64,000 bases of DNA. It comes from Sphingopyxis bauzanensis. Its GTDB lineage: Bacteria > Pseudomonadota > Alphaproteobacteria > Sphingomonadales > Sphingomonadaceae. This document shows positions 53,484 through 62,438 of this stretch, piece after piece. The translations under genes were made by a program, and so were the position numbers. The DNA lies in assembly GCF_002205675.1 (NCBI RefSeq), contig NZ_NISK01000003.1:1-64000 (forward strand), read 5' to 3'. The notes under the pieces were generated by a model. It did no database searches and was not told the origin of the DNA. It saw only the letters and a list, made by a program, of their open reading frames with translations. Numbering within the stretch: position 1 is the first letter of the stretch; each line of letters opens with the position of its first letter.

Positions 53484-54112
53484 TGACTAGCAGTGCCCAG
53501 CCGTGGCCCGCAGGGGTCGAGGCGCTCAACAAGCTGTCGAGCCCGGTCCGGCAGATCGGTGTGATCGTTCGCGATATCGACGCGGCGATGCGTCACTGGA
53601 GCGAGCTGACCGGAATCGGGCCGTTCGTCGTGTTCCGAAACGTCGCGCTCGAGGACGATTATCGTTACTGTGGCCAGCTGGCGGAGCCACCGGTCGTCGA
53701 TCTTGCGCTTGGCTATTCAGGCGGATTGCAGTTCGAACTGATTCAGCAGCTCAACGATGCCCCGAGCGGATATCGCGATTACCTTGCAGCGGGGCTGGAG
53801 GGATTGCAGCATCTCTCACCGCAATTCGCTTCGGCAGAGGAATATGACGATGCCTACGCGCATCTGATCCGGAACGGCCTGTCTCTGGTCCACGAGGGCC
53901 GGATGAAGGGGACGCCATTCCGCTTCGCGTATTTCTCGACCCCCAGGGGCGGATTCCCGCAGTTCGAAATCAGCGAAGTGCTTAACCCGGCCCTGAAGCC
54001 TGCCTTCGACCACATCGAGGCGCTGAACGCCGCCTGGGACGGCACGACGCCCGCGGTCATCGAAATCCACGACATGGCGGAGATGGGCCGAATCCTCGGC
54101 CTCGAAGAATAA
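53483..54112 (+). CDS. VOC (glyoxalase-fold) family protein
   Basis: The product has 209 residues. The ATG overlaps the preceding TAA, after GAAGGAAGG. IGVIVRDIDAAMRHWSELTG and IGPFVVFRNV open the first VOC module, with ELIQQLNDAPSGYRDYLAAG later. GLQHLSPQF and FAYFSTPRGGFPQFEISEV suggest metal-ligand positions (His and Glu) in the second module. Related proteins include methylmalonyl-CoA epimerases and extradiol-like enzymes. The specific reaction is not clear. Confidence 0.8.
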   Translation: MTSSAQPWPAGVEALNKLSSPVRQIGVIVRDIDAAMRHWSELTGIGPFVVFRNVALEDDYRYCGQLAEPPVVDLALGYSGGLQFELIQQLNDAPSGYRDYLAAGLEGLQHLSPQFASAEEYDDAYAHLIRNGLSLVHEGRMKGTPFRFAYFSTPRGGFPQFEISEVLNPALKPAFDHIEALNAAWDGTTPAVIEIHDMAEMGRILGLEE

Positions 54113-54151
54113 GGTCGGACAATCCAGACCGCTCAGAGAAGGCAGTAAATC

Positions 54152-54904
54152 ATGGGCAGACTCAGTGGAAAGACGGCGGTCGTCACGGGAGGAAGCGCCG
54201 GCATCGGGTTGGCGACCGCCAAGCTCTTTGCGGCCGAAGGCGCGCTTGTGTTCATCACCGGACGGCGTTCGGAGCAGCTCGACGCGGCGGTGGCGGAAAT
54301 CGGCGGGGCGGTCACTGCTGTCCAGGCGGATTCTGCTCGAAACTCTGATCTCAAGATCCTGTTTTCGCAGATAAAGGAAAAGGCGGGCAAGCTCGACATA
54401 CTGGTCGTGAACGCGGGCGGCGGCGAACTCGTCCCCTTCGCGCATGTGACTGAGGGGCAGTTCAATTATACGTTCGACCGGAATGTGAAGGGGGTCTTCT
54501 TTACAGTGCAGACCGCGCTGCCTGTGCTTGTGGATGGCGCGTCAGTCATCCTCATCGGCTCGACCGCCGGGAGCATGGGCGCCCAATCATTCAGCACCTA
54601 TGGCGCCAGCAAGGCGGCGGTGCGCAATTTTGCGCGCAACTGGATCCTCGACCTCAAGGAGCGCCGGATCCGCGTCAATACGTTGAGCCCGGGCCCCATC
54701 CGCACCGACGCGCTGCTGGGGCTCGCGGGCACCGACCCCGATGATCAACAGGCGTTGCTCGACAACATGGCGAGCCTTGTTCCGCTTGGGCGGGTTGGCG
54801 AGCCGGAGGAAGTTGCGAAGGCTGCGCTGTTCCTGGCGTCGGATGATTCCAGCTATGTCAACGGCTCCGAATTGTTCGTCGACGGCGGCCGAGCGCAAAT
54901 CTGA
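54152..54904 (+). CDS. Short-chain dehydrogenase/reductase (SDR) 1
   Basis: The product has 250 residues. TGGSAGIG is the cofactor motif, NAGGG follows, and S-x12-YGASK is the catalytic set (IGSTAGSMGAQSFSTYGASK). NTLSPGPIRTD and the C-terminal SSYVNGSELFVDGG are typical of classical SDRs. It probably oxidises a hydroxyl or reduces a ketone in the pathway. It closes the operon starting at 49083. Confidence 0.93.
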   Translation: MGRLSGKTAVVTGGSAGIGLATAKLFAAEGALVFITGRRSEQLDAAVAEIGGAVTAVQADSARNSDLKILFSQIKEKAGKLDILVVNAGGGELVPFAHVTEGQFNYTFDRNVKGVFFTVQTALPVLVDGASVILIGSTAGSMGAQSFSTYGASKAAVRNFARNWILDLKERRIRVNTLSPGPIRTDALLGLAGTDPDDQQALLDNMASLVPLGRVGEPEEVAKAALFLASDDSSYVNGSELFVDGGRAQI

Positions 54905-54911
54905 TGTTAAA

Positions 54912-54953
54912 ATGAAACGTTTCATTGACACCTACGTCCGGACGCTATATCGT
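54912..54953 (+). promoter_or_regulatory. LacI-type operator joined to a promoter (NTF2-like 3 / FAH operon)
   Basis: ATGAAACGTTTCAT at 54912-54925 shares its last T with TTGACA at 54925-54930. TATCGT at 54948-54953 follows after 17 bp; TATATC at 54946 is an alternative after 15. The arrangement copies the one at 43146. Confidence 0.82.
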
Positions 54954-55011
54954 CATGTCCGAAGGCTCCGGCGCGACGATTGCCGTAAGGGGCCATGAGA
55001 GGAGATGCTTG

Positions 55012-55437
55012 ATGTCCGAGGAAAAAACGCGCGAACTGGTCGATTTCTTCATCGAAAATGTCCGGGCTCAAACCTACGAAAATGTCTATGGCCGGCTCAA
55101 TCCGGATGGCCGCTTCATCATGATAGGCAAGACGCCGGCATCGGGTATCTTTTTCAACCGCGAGGATGTGTTCAATCGCCTTGCGCCGCTGCTCGCCAAC
55201 TACAAGACGCGCCCGACGATTGAGTTTTCCAACGTTCTCGTGGACGGCGATCAGGCGTTCCTCCGCGCGGCGGGCAAGGGCGAAGGCATTTTCGGCGTCT
55301 ATGAACAGCCATATTACGGCTATTTTTTTCGCGTCGAGGGCGACGGCTATGCCGAGATCATCGAATATCTCGACACCGTTCAGCTCGAAGTGGCGCTCTT
55401 CGGCACCGAGATGACACGCCGCCCCGAATATGAATGA
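55012..55437 (+). CDS. NTF2/SnoaL-like protein, paralogue 3
   Basis: The product has 141 residues from the ATG at 55012, after AGAGGAGATG. The segments EEKTRELVDFFIENV, NPDGRFIMIGKTPASGIFF, YEQPYYGYFFRVEGDGYAEI and EYLDTVQLEVALFG match the paralogues at 42179 and 42676, closest to 42179. It is the first gene after the operator at 54912 and precedes the FAH gene. Confidence 0.75.
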   Translation: MSEEKTRELVDFFIENVRAQTYENVYGRLNPDGRFIMIGKTPASGIFFNREDVFNRLAPLLANYKTRPTIEFSNVLVDGDQAFLRAAGKGEGIFGVYEQPYYGYFFRVEGDGYAEIIEYLDTVQLEVALFGTEMTRRPEYE

Positions 55438-55497
55438 GCTCTCCCGGATCGCGCCGCGCGCTTGCGCGCGTCCGGTTCCCTGACGGAATGCAACGCC

Positions 55498-56358
55498 ATG
55501 AAATTCATATCGTACCGCATCGACGCTGGGGTGGGTATCGCCCTCGAAACGGCGGGGGAGTACCGCGGCTTGACGGCGGGTGGGGCGCATTTCCCTGGCA
55601 CGCTCGGCGACCTTTTGCGCGCAGGTGAGGCCGAACTGCGAACCGCGGCGGCAATCTTGGGGCGCTATGGCGCGCGGGTCGATCCGTGGGAGGTCGAGCT
55701 TCTGCCGCCCGTCGATCCGGGCAAGATCATTTGCATCGGGCTCAACTACGCTGACCATGCCGCCGAGGCGGGGCTGCAAGTGCCCGACACGCCGACCGTC
55801 TTTTCCCGCTTCGCATCGTCGATTGTCGGGGCCGAAGCACCGATTGTCTTGCCGAAGGTGTCGAGTGATCTGGACTTCGAAGGCGAACTGGCGGTCGTCA
55901 TCGGCAAACGGGGTCGGCATATCGACGTCGGCAGCGCGCTCGATCACGTCGCCGGCTACAGTTGTTTCAACGATGGCAGCATTCGTGATTATCAGCTGCG
56001 TACACCGCAATGGATGATCGGCAAGAATTTCGACCGTTCGGGTTCGTTGGGCCCGGCGTTGGTGACTGCCGACGCGTTGCCCATGGGCGCGTCGGGTCTC
56101 GCGATCCGGACGCGTCTCAACGGCGATCTGGTGCAATCGTCGTCGACCCGCGAGCTGATCTTCGACGTCGCGACACTGGTATCGCTGCTGAGCGAGGCCT
56201 TCGAGCTCAGCCCCGGGGATGTGATCGCCACCGGAACTCCGGCCGGCGTCGGCCTCGCGCGGACACCGCCGCTGTGGATGAAGGCAGGAGATGTCTGTGA
56301 GGTAGAAATCGAGGGTATCGGCACGCTACGCAACGTCGTCCAACCCGAACCCCAATGA
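55498..56358 (+). CDS. Fumarylacetoacetate-hydrolase (FAH) family enzyme
   Basis: The product has 286 residues. An N-terminal lid domain (about 1-75) precedes the FAH core. Core motifs are IICIGLNYADHAAEAGL, PIVLPKVSSDLDFEGELAVV with metal-binding Asp/Glu, GYSCFNDGSIRDYQ, and GDVIATGTPAGVG. Family members hydrolyse or decarboxylate 2-oxo and acylpyruvate compounds. In this pathway it may cleave a C-C bond late in degradation. The start at 55498 follows ACGGAATG; a frame further upstream is less likely. Confidence 0.88.
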   Translation: MKFISYRIDAGVGIALETAGEYRGLTAGGAHFPGTLGDLLRAGEAELRTAAAILGRYGARVDPWEVELLPPVDPGKIICIGLNYADHAAEAGLQVPDTPTVFSRFASSIVGAEAPIVLPKVSSDLDFEGELAVVIGKRGRHIDVGSALDHVAGYSCFNDGSIRDYQLRTPQWMIGKNFDRSGSLGPALVTADALPMGASGLAIRTRLNGDLVQSSSTRELIFDVATLVSLLSEAFELSPGDVIATGTPAGVGLARTPPLWMKAGDVCEVEIEGIGTLRNVVQPEPQ

Positions 56359-56387
56359 ATCTGTTCATGAAATTGTTCAAAACTTGT

Positions 56388-56430
56388 ATGAAACGTTTCA
56401 TTGACAAGCCGAAATGATCGGCTCAATAAT
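56388..56430 (+). promoter_or_regulatory. LacI-type operator joined to a promoter (CoA transferase operon)
   Basis: ATGAAACGTTTCAT at 56388-56401 shares its last T with TTGACA at 56401-56406. AATAAT at 56425-56430 is 18 bp further. Transcripts would have a leader of about 220 nt before the CoA-transferase ATG at 56658, unusually long for this cluster. Confidence 0.82.
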
Positions 56431-56657
56431 GGTTACAACGGTTTGGAGAGGTTTGGGGCGAAATCGGTGGAGCCGCGAAAGCGCGGCGGGTGCCGGACGC
56501 GCCGCTCATGCCACCTCCAGAGCGATCGGTCTTACGGGATGGCAACAGGAATTCCTCAAATGAACCAATCTCTGCATTTCAGCGCGCTGGGGTCCCCTAG
56601 ATTCCGCTGCGCGAGATCTCGACGCGATCGGCTCGCTGTATTCGTCATGGAGCGAGC

Positions 56658-57809
56658 ATGACGACTGGTGGCAAGCCTTTGGCGAACGTGACAGTCGTCG
56701 AACTAGGCCACAGCGTGGCAGCGCCCTACGCGGGGCTGATTCTCGCAGACCTTGGCGCGCGTGTTGTGAAGGTCGAAAATCCAAATGGCGGCGATTACGC
56801 CCGCGGCTGGGGACCCCCTTTCTGGGGCGATACGTCGAGCTCGTTCCATTCGCTTAATCGAGGCAAGGAAGGCGTTGCGGTCGATTTTACCGATCAGGAC
56901 GACGTAGCGCAGCTCACGTCTTTCATTCTCGCTGAGGCTGACGTCGTGATCCAGAACCTTCGCCCGGGAATATTGGAACGGTTCGACCTGACCTATGAGC
57001 GGCTGCGCGGGGAAAAGCCGTCGCTCATCTGGTGCGATATCGGCGCCTTCGGTGCAACGGGCCCACTGAGCAACAAGCCGGGCTATGACCCGCTTGTGCA
57101 GGCTAGTACCGGCATCATGAGCGTCACGGGCGAGGGTGGTGACCGTCCGCCGGTGCGCGTCGGCGTATCGCTCGTCGATATGGGGTCGGGCATGTGGACC
57201 GTCATCGGCATGCTTGCAGCGCTGATCCAGCGGCGAGAGTCGGGCAATGGTCAGCGGGTCTCGACCTCGCTCTATGAAACTGGGCTTGCCTGGATGACTG
57301 TCCCGCTCGCGGGCTTCGCCGCTTCGGACGAAGTGCGCCAGCCCTTCGGCTCGGGTACGGCCGAGATCGTCCCCTATGAGGCGTTCGAGACCTCAGGCAA
57401 TTGGATCATGATCGCCGCAGGCAACGACAATCTGTTCCGCAAATTGATGGCGGCGCTCGACCTGCCGTCGGAAGCGGAGAATCCTGACTACGCGACCAAC
57501 GCCGGACGCGTGGTCAATCGTGGCCGCCTCGTTCCGGTGATTGCCCAGGCGGTCAGGCGTTATTCGGCGGATGAACTCGGCGCCTTGCTCGACGCGGCGG
57601 GGGTTCCCAACGCGCCGCTGCTGACCGTCGATCAGGTTGCGGCGCATCCCCAGACGCTTGCGCTCGGCATGCTCGCCAAATGCGATGGCGACAGCCTCGA
57701 CATGGCGGGCATCCCGATCAGCTTCGACGGGGTGCGTCCGCGCGGAACCGCGCCCGCACCGTCACTGGGCCAGCATGACGCGATCCTGTCAGTAGGCCAG
57801 GAGATCTAG
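56658..57809 (+). CDS. Class III CoA transferase (CaiB/BaiF family)
   Basis: The product has 383 residues. VVELGHSVAAPYAGLILADL and GARVVKVENPNGGDYARGWG are the N-terminal CoA-binding motifs. RGKEGVAVDFTDQDD, LRPGILERFDLTYERL and GYDPLVQASTGIMSVTG (with the catalytic Asp in YDPL) are conserved. It transfers CoA between carboxylic acids without ATP. It heads the run CoA transferase, enoyl-CoA hydratase, HMG-CoA-lyase-like enzyme. Confidence 0.93.
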   Translation: MTTGGKPLANVTVVELGHSVAAPYAGLILADLGARVVKVENPNGGDYARGWGPPFWGDTSSSFHSLNRGKEGVAVDFTDQDDVAQLTSFILAEADVVIQNLRPGILERFDLTYERLRGEKPSLIWCDIGAFGATGPLSNKPGYDPLVQASTGIMSVTGEGGDRPPVRVGVSLVDMGSGMWTVIGMLAALIQRRESGNGQRVSTSLYETGLAWMTVPLAGFAASDEVRQPFGSGTAEIVPYEAFETSGNWIMIAAGNDNLFRKLMAALDLPSEAENPDYATNAGRVVNRGRLVPVIAQAVRRYSADELGALLDAAGVPNAPLLTVDQVAAHPQTLALGMLAKCDGDSLDMAGIPISFDGVRPRGTAPAPSLGQHDAILSVGQEI

Positions 57810-57813
57810 GGAC

Positions 57814-58602
57814 ATGCGATATGCGACAATAACGTTCGAGGAGCATGATGACGGGCTGACGGTGGTCACGCTGAATCGTCCCGAGGCAGCAAATGCGACG
57901 AACACGGTGATGGGCCGCGAGCTTCTGGAAATATTCGAGAAATTCTCGCTCGCGCCGGGCGCCGCGCGCTGCATCGTCCTGACCGGGCGCGGCGAAAAGG
58001 CCTTTTGCGCCGGCGGTGATCTCAAGGAACGCAAGGGGATGAGCGACGCGCAGTGGCAGGCGCAGCACCTCGTGTTCGAACGGCTGATCCGTGCGATACT
58101 GAGCTGCCCCGTGCCGATCATCGCCGCGGTGAACGGCGCGGCCTATGCTGGCGGCTGCGAGATCGCGGCTGCGGCCGATTTCATCTATGCCGCCAGCCAT
58201 GCACGCTTCGCGCTGACCGAAGTGACTCTGGGCCTGATCCCCGGCGCCGGCGGCACCCAGAACCTCACGCGCGCGATTGGCGAGCGCCGTGCGAAGGAAG
58301 TCATCCTCACCGGCCTGCCATTCTCCGCCGAAGAGGCGCACGCTTGGGGGTTCGTGAACCGCATTTGTGAACCGGCCGTGCTTCTCGACGCGGCGATGGA
58401 AAGCGGGCGGCGCATCGCGGGCAATGCGCCGGTCGCGGTGCGCCAGGCGAAGCAGGCCGTCGGGCGCGGCGCTCAGATGTCGATCTGGGACGGTCTGGCG
58501 TTCGAGATCGAGGCCTATAACCGTTGCGTTCCGACCGAGGATCGTCGTGAAGGCGTGCTAGCCTTCAACGAAAAGCGCCGCCCGGTGTTTCGAGGCCTGT
58601 GA
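57814..58602 (+). CDS. Enoyl-CoA hydratase/isomerase
   Basis: The product has 262 residues, four bases after the preceding stop. GRGEKAFCAGGDLKERKG is the crotonase oxyanion-hole motif. IIAAVNGAAYAGGCEIAAA and FALTEVTLGLIPGAGGTQNL carry the second oxyanion Gly and the catalytic Glu region. It would hydrate an enoyl-CoA intermediate. It belongs to the same operon as the CoA transferase. Confidence 0.92.
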   Translation: MRYATITFEEHDDGLTVVTLNRPEAANATNTVMGRELLEIFEKFSLAPGAARCIVLTGRGEKAFCAGGDLKERKGMSDAQWQAQHLVFERLIRAILSCPVPIIAAVNGAAYAGGCEIAAAADFIYAASHARFALTEVTLGLIPGAGGTQNLTRAIGERRAKEVILTGLPFSAEEAHAWGFVNRICEPAVLLDAAMESGRRIAGNAPVAVRQAKQAVGRGAQMSIWDGLAFEIEAYNRCVPTEDRREGVLAFNEKRRPVFRGL

Positions 58603-58603
58603 A

Positions 58604-59512
58604 ATGATCGAGACTGTCCAGCTGCGAGAGGTCGGACCCCGCGACGGGCTTCAGATGACGAAGACGATTCTGTCCACCGAACAGAAGCTCGAATGGTGCC
58701 GTCGCGAGGTCGCCGCCGGCATCGTCGACATCGAAGTCACCTCTTTCGTGTCGCCGAAGATCGCGCCGCAATTCGCCGACGCTGCCGAAGTAGCGCGGCA
58801 AGCGCTGGCTATCGAGGGCTGTCGGCCGGCGGCGCTCGTACCCAATTTGAAAGGCGCGCAACTCGCAATCGATGCGGGGATCAAGTCGATTTATTTCGTG
58901 ATTTCGGCGAGCGACGCGCACAACCGGGCGAATGTGCGCCGCACCACAGAGGAATCACTCGAGGAATTCCGGCGCATCATCGAATATCGTGATGCGCACT
59001 CGGGCGAGCGGGCGTGGATCGGATCAGGCGTCGCAACCGCCTTCGGCTGCACGATACAGGGCGAGGTGCCCGAGAAGCGCGTGATCGAGATTGCTGCAGC
59101 GCTCGCCGCGGCGGGTGCCGACGGCATCAACGTCGCCGATACGGTGGGCTATGGCGACCCTCGCCAAGTGCGCCGGCTCGTCAAGGCGGTGATGGACGAA
59201 GTCGCGCCGCTCCCAGTGGCTTGCCATTTTCACGACACGCGTGGGCTTGGGCTCGCCAATATTCTTGCCGCAGTCGACATCGGAGTGCGTTCGTTTGATG
59301 CGTCGCTGGCTGGCATCGGCGGCTGTCCGTTCGCACCGTCGGCATCCGGCAACGTCGATACCGAAGGAGCCGCGTATCTTCTGGAACGGCTTGGCCTCAG
59401 GACCGGGATCGATATGTCGGCGCTGATGGCGCTACGCCAGGATATTGAACGATGGCTGCCGGGGGAGCAATTCGCGCGAGGAATTGGCTTGGCGGGCCTG
59501 CCCAAAAGATAG
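58604..59512 (+). CDS. HMG-CoA-lyase-family enzyme
   Basis: The product has 302 residues. LREVGPRDGLQMTKTILSTE at the N-terminus carries the metal-binding Asp. FHDTRGLGLANILAAVD has the metal-binding His. GIGGCPFAPSASGNVDTE has the catalytic Cys241 in the family's GGCP motif. This fold cleaves 3-hydroxy-3-methylglutaryl-CoA or a similar tertiary 3-hydroxyacyl-CoA to acetyl-CoA and a keto acid. With the hydratase upstream, a tertiary alcohol acyl-CoA is a plausible substrate. No leucine-pathway carboxylase is nearby. Confidence 0.9.
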   Translation: MIETVQLREVGPRDGLQMTKTILSTEQKLEWCRREVAAGIVDIEVTSFVSPKIAPQFADAAEVARQALAIEGCRPAALVPNLKGAQLAIDAGIKSIYFVISASDAHNRANVRRTTEESLEEFRRIIEYRDAHSGERAWIGSGVATAFGCTIQGEVPEKRVIEIAAALAAAGADGINVADTVGYGDPRQVRRLVKAVMDEVAPLPVACHFHDTRGLGLANILAAVDIGVRSFDASLAGIGGCPFAPSASGNVDTEGAAYLLERLGLRTGIDMSALMALRQDIERWLPGEQFARGIGLAGLPKR

Positions 59513-59582
59513 GCGAGGGGGGAGAACGCTGCGATCCGTCACGGTCTGTGATAGGATGCGGCATGGAAGAGAAAGCAAGGTA

Positions 59583-60506
59583 ATGGATACGATAGACGCC
59601 CTTCATAAATCGCCCGCGAAGCTAGCCGTACCGATGGACGCGCTGGCGTTCAGCTTCGACCGGAAGGTCGGCGACATGACCATTACACCGCTGACCGACG
59701 GATATCTCGACCCAGACTTCAAATTTCTGCGCGATATTCCGGACGAAAATGTCCAGCTGTTGCTGAAACTCGGGCATCGCGACGGCCCACCGCGTGCGTC
59801 GGTGAATGCTTATGCGGTTCGCGCCGGCGAACGGATTTTTCTGATCGACACCGGCTCGGGCAACACTATGGGGCCGACGTGCGGTCGCCTGTTCGAAAGC
59901 CTAGAAGCCGCCGGTATCGCTCCCGCCGATGTCGAAGCGATCATGCTGACGCATGTGCACCCCGACCACAGCAACGGCCTCATCGATCTTGCTACCAACA
60001 CGAGACTTTTTCCGAATGCCGAGATTCTGCTCCACGAAAAAGAACTGGCGCACTGGTTCGACGATGACGAAATGGCCGCTGCCGACGAGCGCGCCCAACA
60101 TCGCTATTTTGAGATGGGGCGCCGGCAGCTGACGCCGTATGTCGAAGCGGGCAGGGTTCGCACCTTCAATGAAGGGGAAATACTTCCGGGGATCCTCGCT
60201 GTGCCGTGCCACGGCCACACGCCAGGCCATACGGCCTATCAAATCGGGACCGGTCCCGGCGCAATCCTCGTGTGGGGTGACACGGTACATGTACAGGAAG
60301 TTCAGCTTCCCTTTCCCGATGTCACGGTAATCTTCGACTGGAATCCGGTCGATGCCGCGACGTCGCGGCGGCGCATCATCGAAAAGGTCGTGGCGGAAGG
60401 TCTGACGGTTGCCGGAGCGCATTTGCATTTCCCCGGCTTTGGCAATATTGCCCGTAATGGTCCGGGTTATGCGCTGGTACAGCAGCCGGAGCTTCTGAAA
60501 ATGTGA
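59583..60506 (+). CDS. MBL-fold metallohydrolase
   Basis: The product has 307 residues from the ATG at 59583, preceded by AAGG. TLTDGYLDP-like TITPLTDGYLDPDF opens the domain. THVHPDHSNGL is the HxHxDH metal motif, PCHGHTPGHTAYQI supplies the third His, VWGDTVH the bridging Asp, and a late HLHFPGFGNI supplies a further His. The AidC/AttM-like lactonase form fits, so a lactone intermediate or quorum signal is a possible substrate. Confidence 0.85.
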   Translation: MDTIDALHKSPAKLAVPMDALAFSFDRKVGDMTITPLTDGYLDPDFKFLRDIPDENVQLLLKLGHRDGPPRASVNAYAVRAGERIFLIDTGSGNTMGPTCGRLFESLEAAGIAPADVEAIMLTHVHPDHSNGLIDLATNTRLFPNAEILLHEKELAHWFDDDEMAAADERAQHRYFEMGRRQLTPYVEAGRVRTFNEGEILPGILAVPCHGHTPGHTAYQIGTGPGAILVWGDTVHVQEVQLPFPDVTVIFDWNPVDAATSRRRIIEKVVAEGLTVAGAHLHFPGFGNIARNGPGYALVQQPELLKM

Positions 60507-60543
60507 GACGGTTTGTTCCAGCAAAACGGGGGGCGATAGCATA

Positions 60544-61575
60544 GTGCCGAAGAGGGAATCCAGGCCGACGATCCGGGACGTTGCCACGTTGGCTGATGTT
60601 TCTCTCGGTACGGTATCGCGGGTCCTGAACAACAACGCGACCGTCAAGCCCGCCGTCCGCGAAAAGGTCCGCAAAGCGATCGAACAGATCGGTTATGCAC
60701 CCGACGCCATCGCGCAAAGCATGCGCTTCGGGTCCACGCACACGATCGGGTGTATCCTTCGTGACATGACGATCCCGCTGCTAACGGATTTCGTTCGCGC
60801 GACGCACGACACCTTCGCCAGCGCCGGCTTCTCGCTGCTATTATCCAATACCGAAGGCCGTGAAGAGCGCGAACGCGCGCTTCTGGTCAATCTGGCGAGC
60901 CGCCGGGTCGATGGCGTCATCATCGGTCCCTATTCGCCGATCGCTGGCGAGTTCCGGGAGTTCCTGTCCGAACTGAAGGTGCCCGTGGTTTTGCTCGACC
61001 GCAACGAGGCAGCGTGGCTCGACGCGGTCATGATCGACCATCGAGACGGCATGTACCGTGCCGTAAAGCGCCTACTAGACATGGGGCACCGGCGAATCGC
61101 GCTGATCACAGGTGGCCAGCGGCTCTATCCCGCCCGCGAACGCCTGCGCGGCTTTCGAGAAGCTTATGACGAACTTGGCCTAACGCCCGACGAGGACCTG
61201 ATCAGCGCGGAAAGCTTCTTATCCGACGCCGCGTTCGATCTGGTGTCGAAACTGGTGCAGCGGTCCGATCCGCCGACGGCCATCGTCGCGGGCGGTATGG
61301 ACATGCTGTCGGGCGTTCTGCGCGCCATTCGTGCCAGCAACCTCGAAATTCCACGCGACATTTCGGTTATCGGGGCGGGCAATTCGGAACTGGCGGAACT
61401 TTATTCCCCCCCCATTGCGATGATCGACTGGGACTATGCCAATGTCGGCCGCATCGCAGCGAACCTGTTACTCGATCGTATTCGGGGTAATGACGTCACG
61501 GAGGCGCGGCACGTGATCGTCCCGACGACCTTTATCGAAAGAGCTTCGATCGGGCCGCCGCCAGAAGGAGGCTAG
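60544..61575 (+). CDS. LacI-family transcription regulator, likely master regulator of the cluster
   Basis: The product has 343 residues from a GTG after GGGGGGCGATAGCATA. The DNA-binding domain is RPTIRDVATLADVSLGTVSR followed by VLNNNATVKPAVREKV, with Leu-Gly at the two specificity positions of the recognition helix. The periplasmic-binding-like domain runs to about 335, with IGCILRDMTIPLLTDFVRAT and MGHRRIALITGGQRL. No operator was found in its own promoter region. It is the only LacI-type gene in the window and is central to the group of eight palindromes. Its stop overlaps the convergent SDR stop in CTAG. Confidence 0.92.
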   Translation: MPKRESRPTIRDVATLADVSLGTVSRVLNNNATVKPAVREKVRKAIEQIGYAPDAIAQSMRFGSTHTIGCILRDMTIPLLTDFVRATHDTFASAGFSLLLSNTEGREERERALLVNLASRRVDGVIIGPYSPIAGEFREFLSELKVPVVLLDRNEAAWLDAVMIDHRDGMYRAVKRLLDMGHRRIALITGGQRLYPARERLRGFREAYDELGLTPDEDLISAESFLSDAAFDLVSKLVQRSDPPTAIVAGGMDMLSGVLRAIRASNLEIPRDISVIGAGNSELAELYSPPIAMIDWDYANVGRIAANLLLDRIRGNDVTEARHVIVPTTFIERASIGPPPEGG

Positions 61576-62351
61576 ATCGAGCCATAGCCTCCGTCGACTG
61601 GCAGGATCGCGCCGGTGCAGAAGCTCGCGGCGTCGCTGGCGAGAAACAGCACCGCGGATGCAACTTCCTCGGGCTGGCCCAGGCGTCCCATCGGGGTCAT
61701 GTCCATCCAGACGCGGTACCATTCGGCGAATTCGCCGCTCGCCTTTTCCGGGTCAATCATCGCCGACGCGACATAGCTAGGCGCGACAGCATTGACGCGG
61801 ACGCCATGCGGGGCGAGCGCGACCGCGAGCGACTTGGTCATCATGTGTACCGCACCCTTGCTCGTGGCATAGGCTACCGGGTTCTGCGGCCGCGTTGCGA
61901 CGATACCGGCGAGCGAGCCGATGTTGACGATCGAACCCGATCCCTTTTTTTTCATTCGATTGCCGAAGGCTTTCGTGCAGTAGAATACGGCGTCGCTGTT
62001 GACTTCCATCGTCCGCTTCCAGTCGGCCGCGGAGGTTTCAAGTGGATCGGCAACAATAACAATACCGGCATTGTTGACCAGAACGTCGATCACACCGACG
62101 GAATTCGTGACGTCTTCCGCGAGTGCTTCGACCGTGCTGGCGTCCGACAAGTCGGCTTGGCGATGATGCGCGGCATAACCGGAGCTGCGCAGCGCGGTGG
62201 CCGATTCTTCCGCCGCCGTGCCGTCAATGTCTACGATGACGATCTCCGCCCCCGCTTCGGCCAGCGCGCGCGCGATTTCTGCGCCAATACCTCGGCCGCC
62301 GCCGGTGACCAGTGCCTTGCGGCCGCGCAGGCTGAATTTTTCAAGATACAT
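61572..62351 (-). CDS. Short-chain dehydrogenase/reductase (SDR) 2
   Basis: The product has 259 residues. TGGGRGIG is the NAD(P) motif; ADLSD and NNAGIV follow. The catalytic Ser-Tyr-Lys set is in NIGSLAGIVATRPQNPVAYA followed by TSK. FCTGAILPVDGGYGSI is the C-terminal end. It is convergent with the LacI gene and divergent from acyl-CoA ligase 2, with an operator between. It would act on an alcohol or ketone intermediate. Confidence 0.92.
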   Translation of the reverse strand: MYLEKFSLRGRKALVTGGGRGIGAEIARALAEAGAEIVIVDIDGTAAEESATALRSSGYAAHHRQADLSDASTVEALAEDVTNSVGVIDVLVNNAGIVIVADPLETSAADWKRTMEVNSDAVFYCTKAFGNRMKKKGSGSIVNIGSLAGIVATRPQNPVAYATSKGAVHMMTKSLAVALAPHGVRVNAVAPSYVASAMIDPEKASGEFAEWYRVWMDMTPMGRLGQPEEVASAVLFLASDAASFCTGAILPVDGGYGSI

Positions 62352-62438
62352 CGAAGACCTCTCGCCTTTGGCTGTGCCATTCGGCCCGCCGGCATATGCC
62401 GGGAAGACCTACGCCACTATGCATTGTGAACGCGGTCG

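Noticed and set aside
54912..54998. Short frame starting MKRFIDTYVRTLY
   Set aside because: Its first codons are the operator ATGAAACGTTTCAT plus the TTGACA -35 box, so it is a promoter read as protein.
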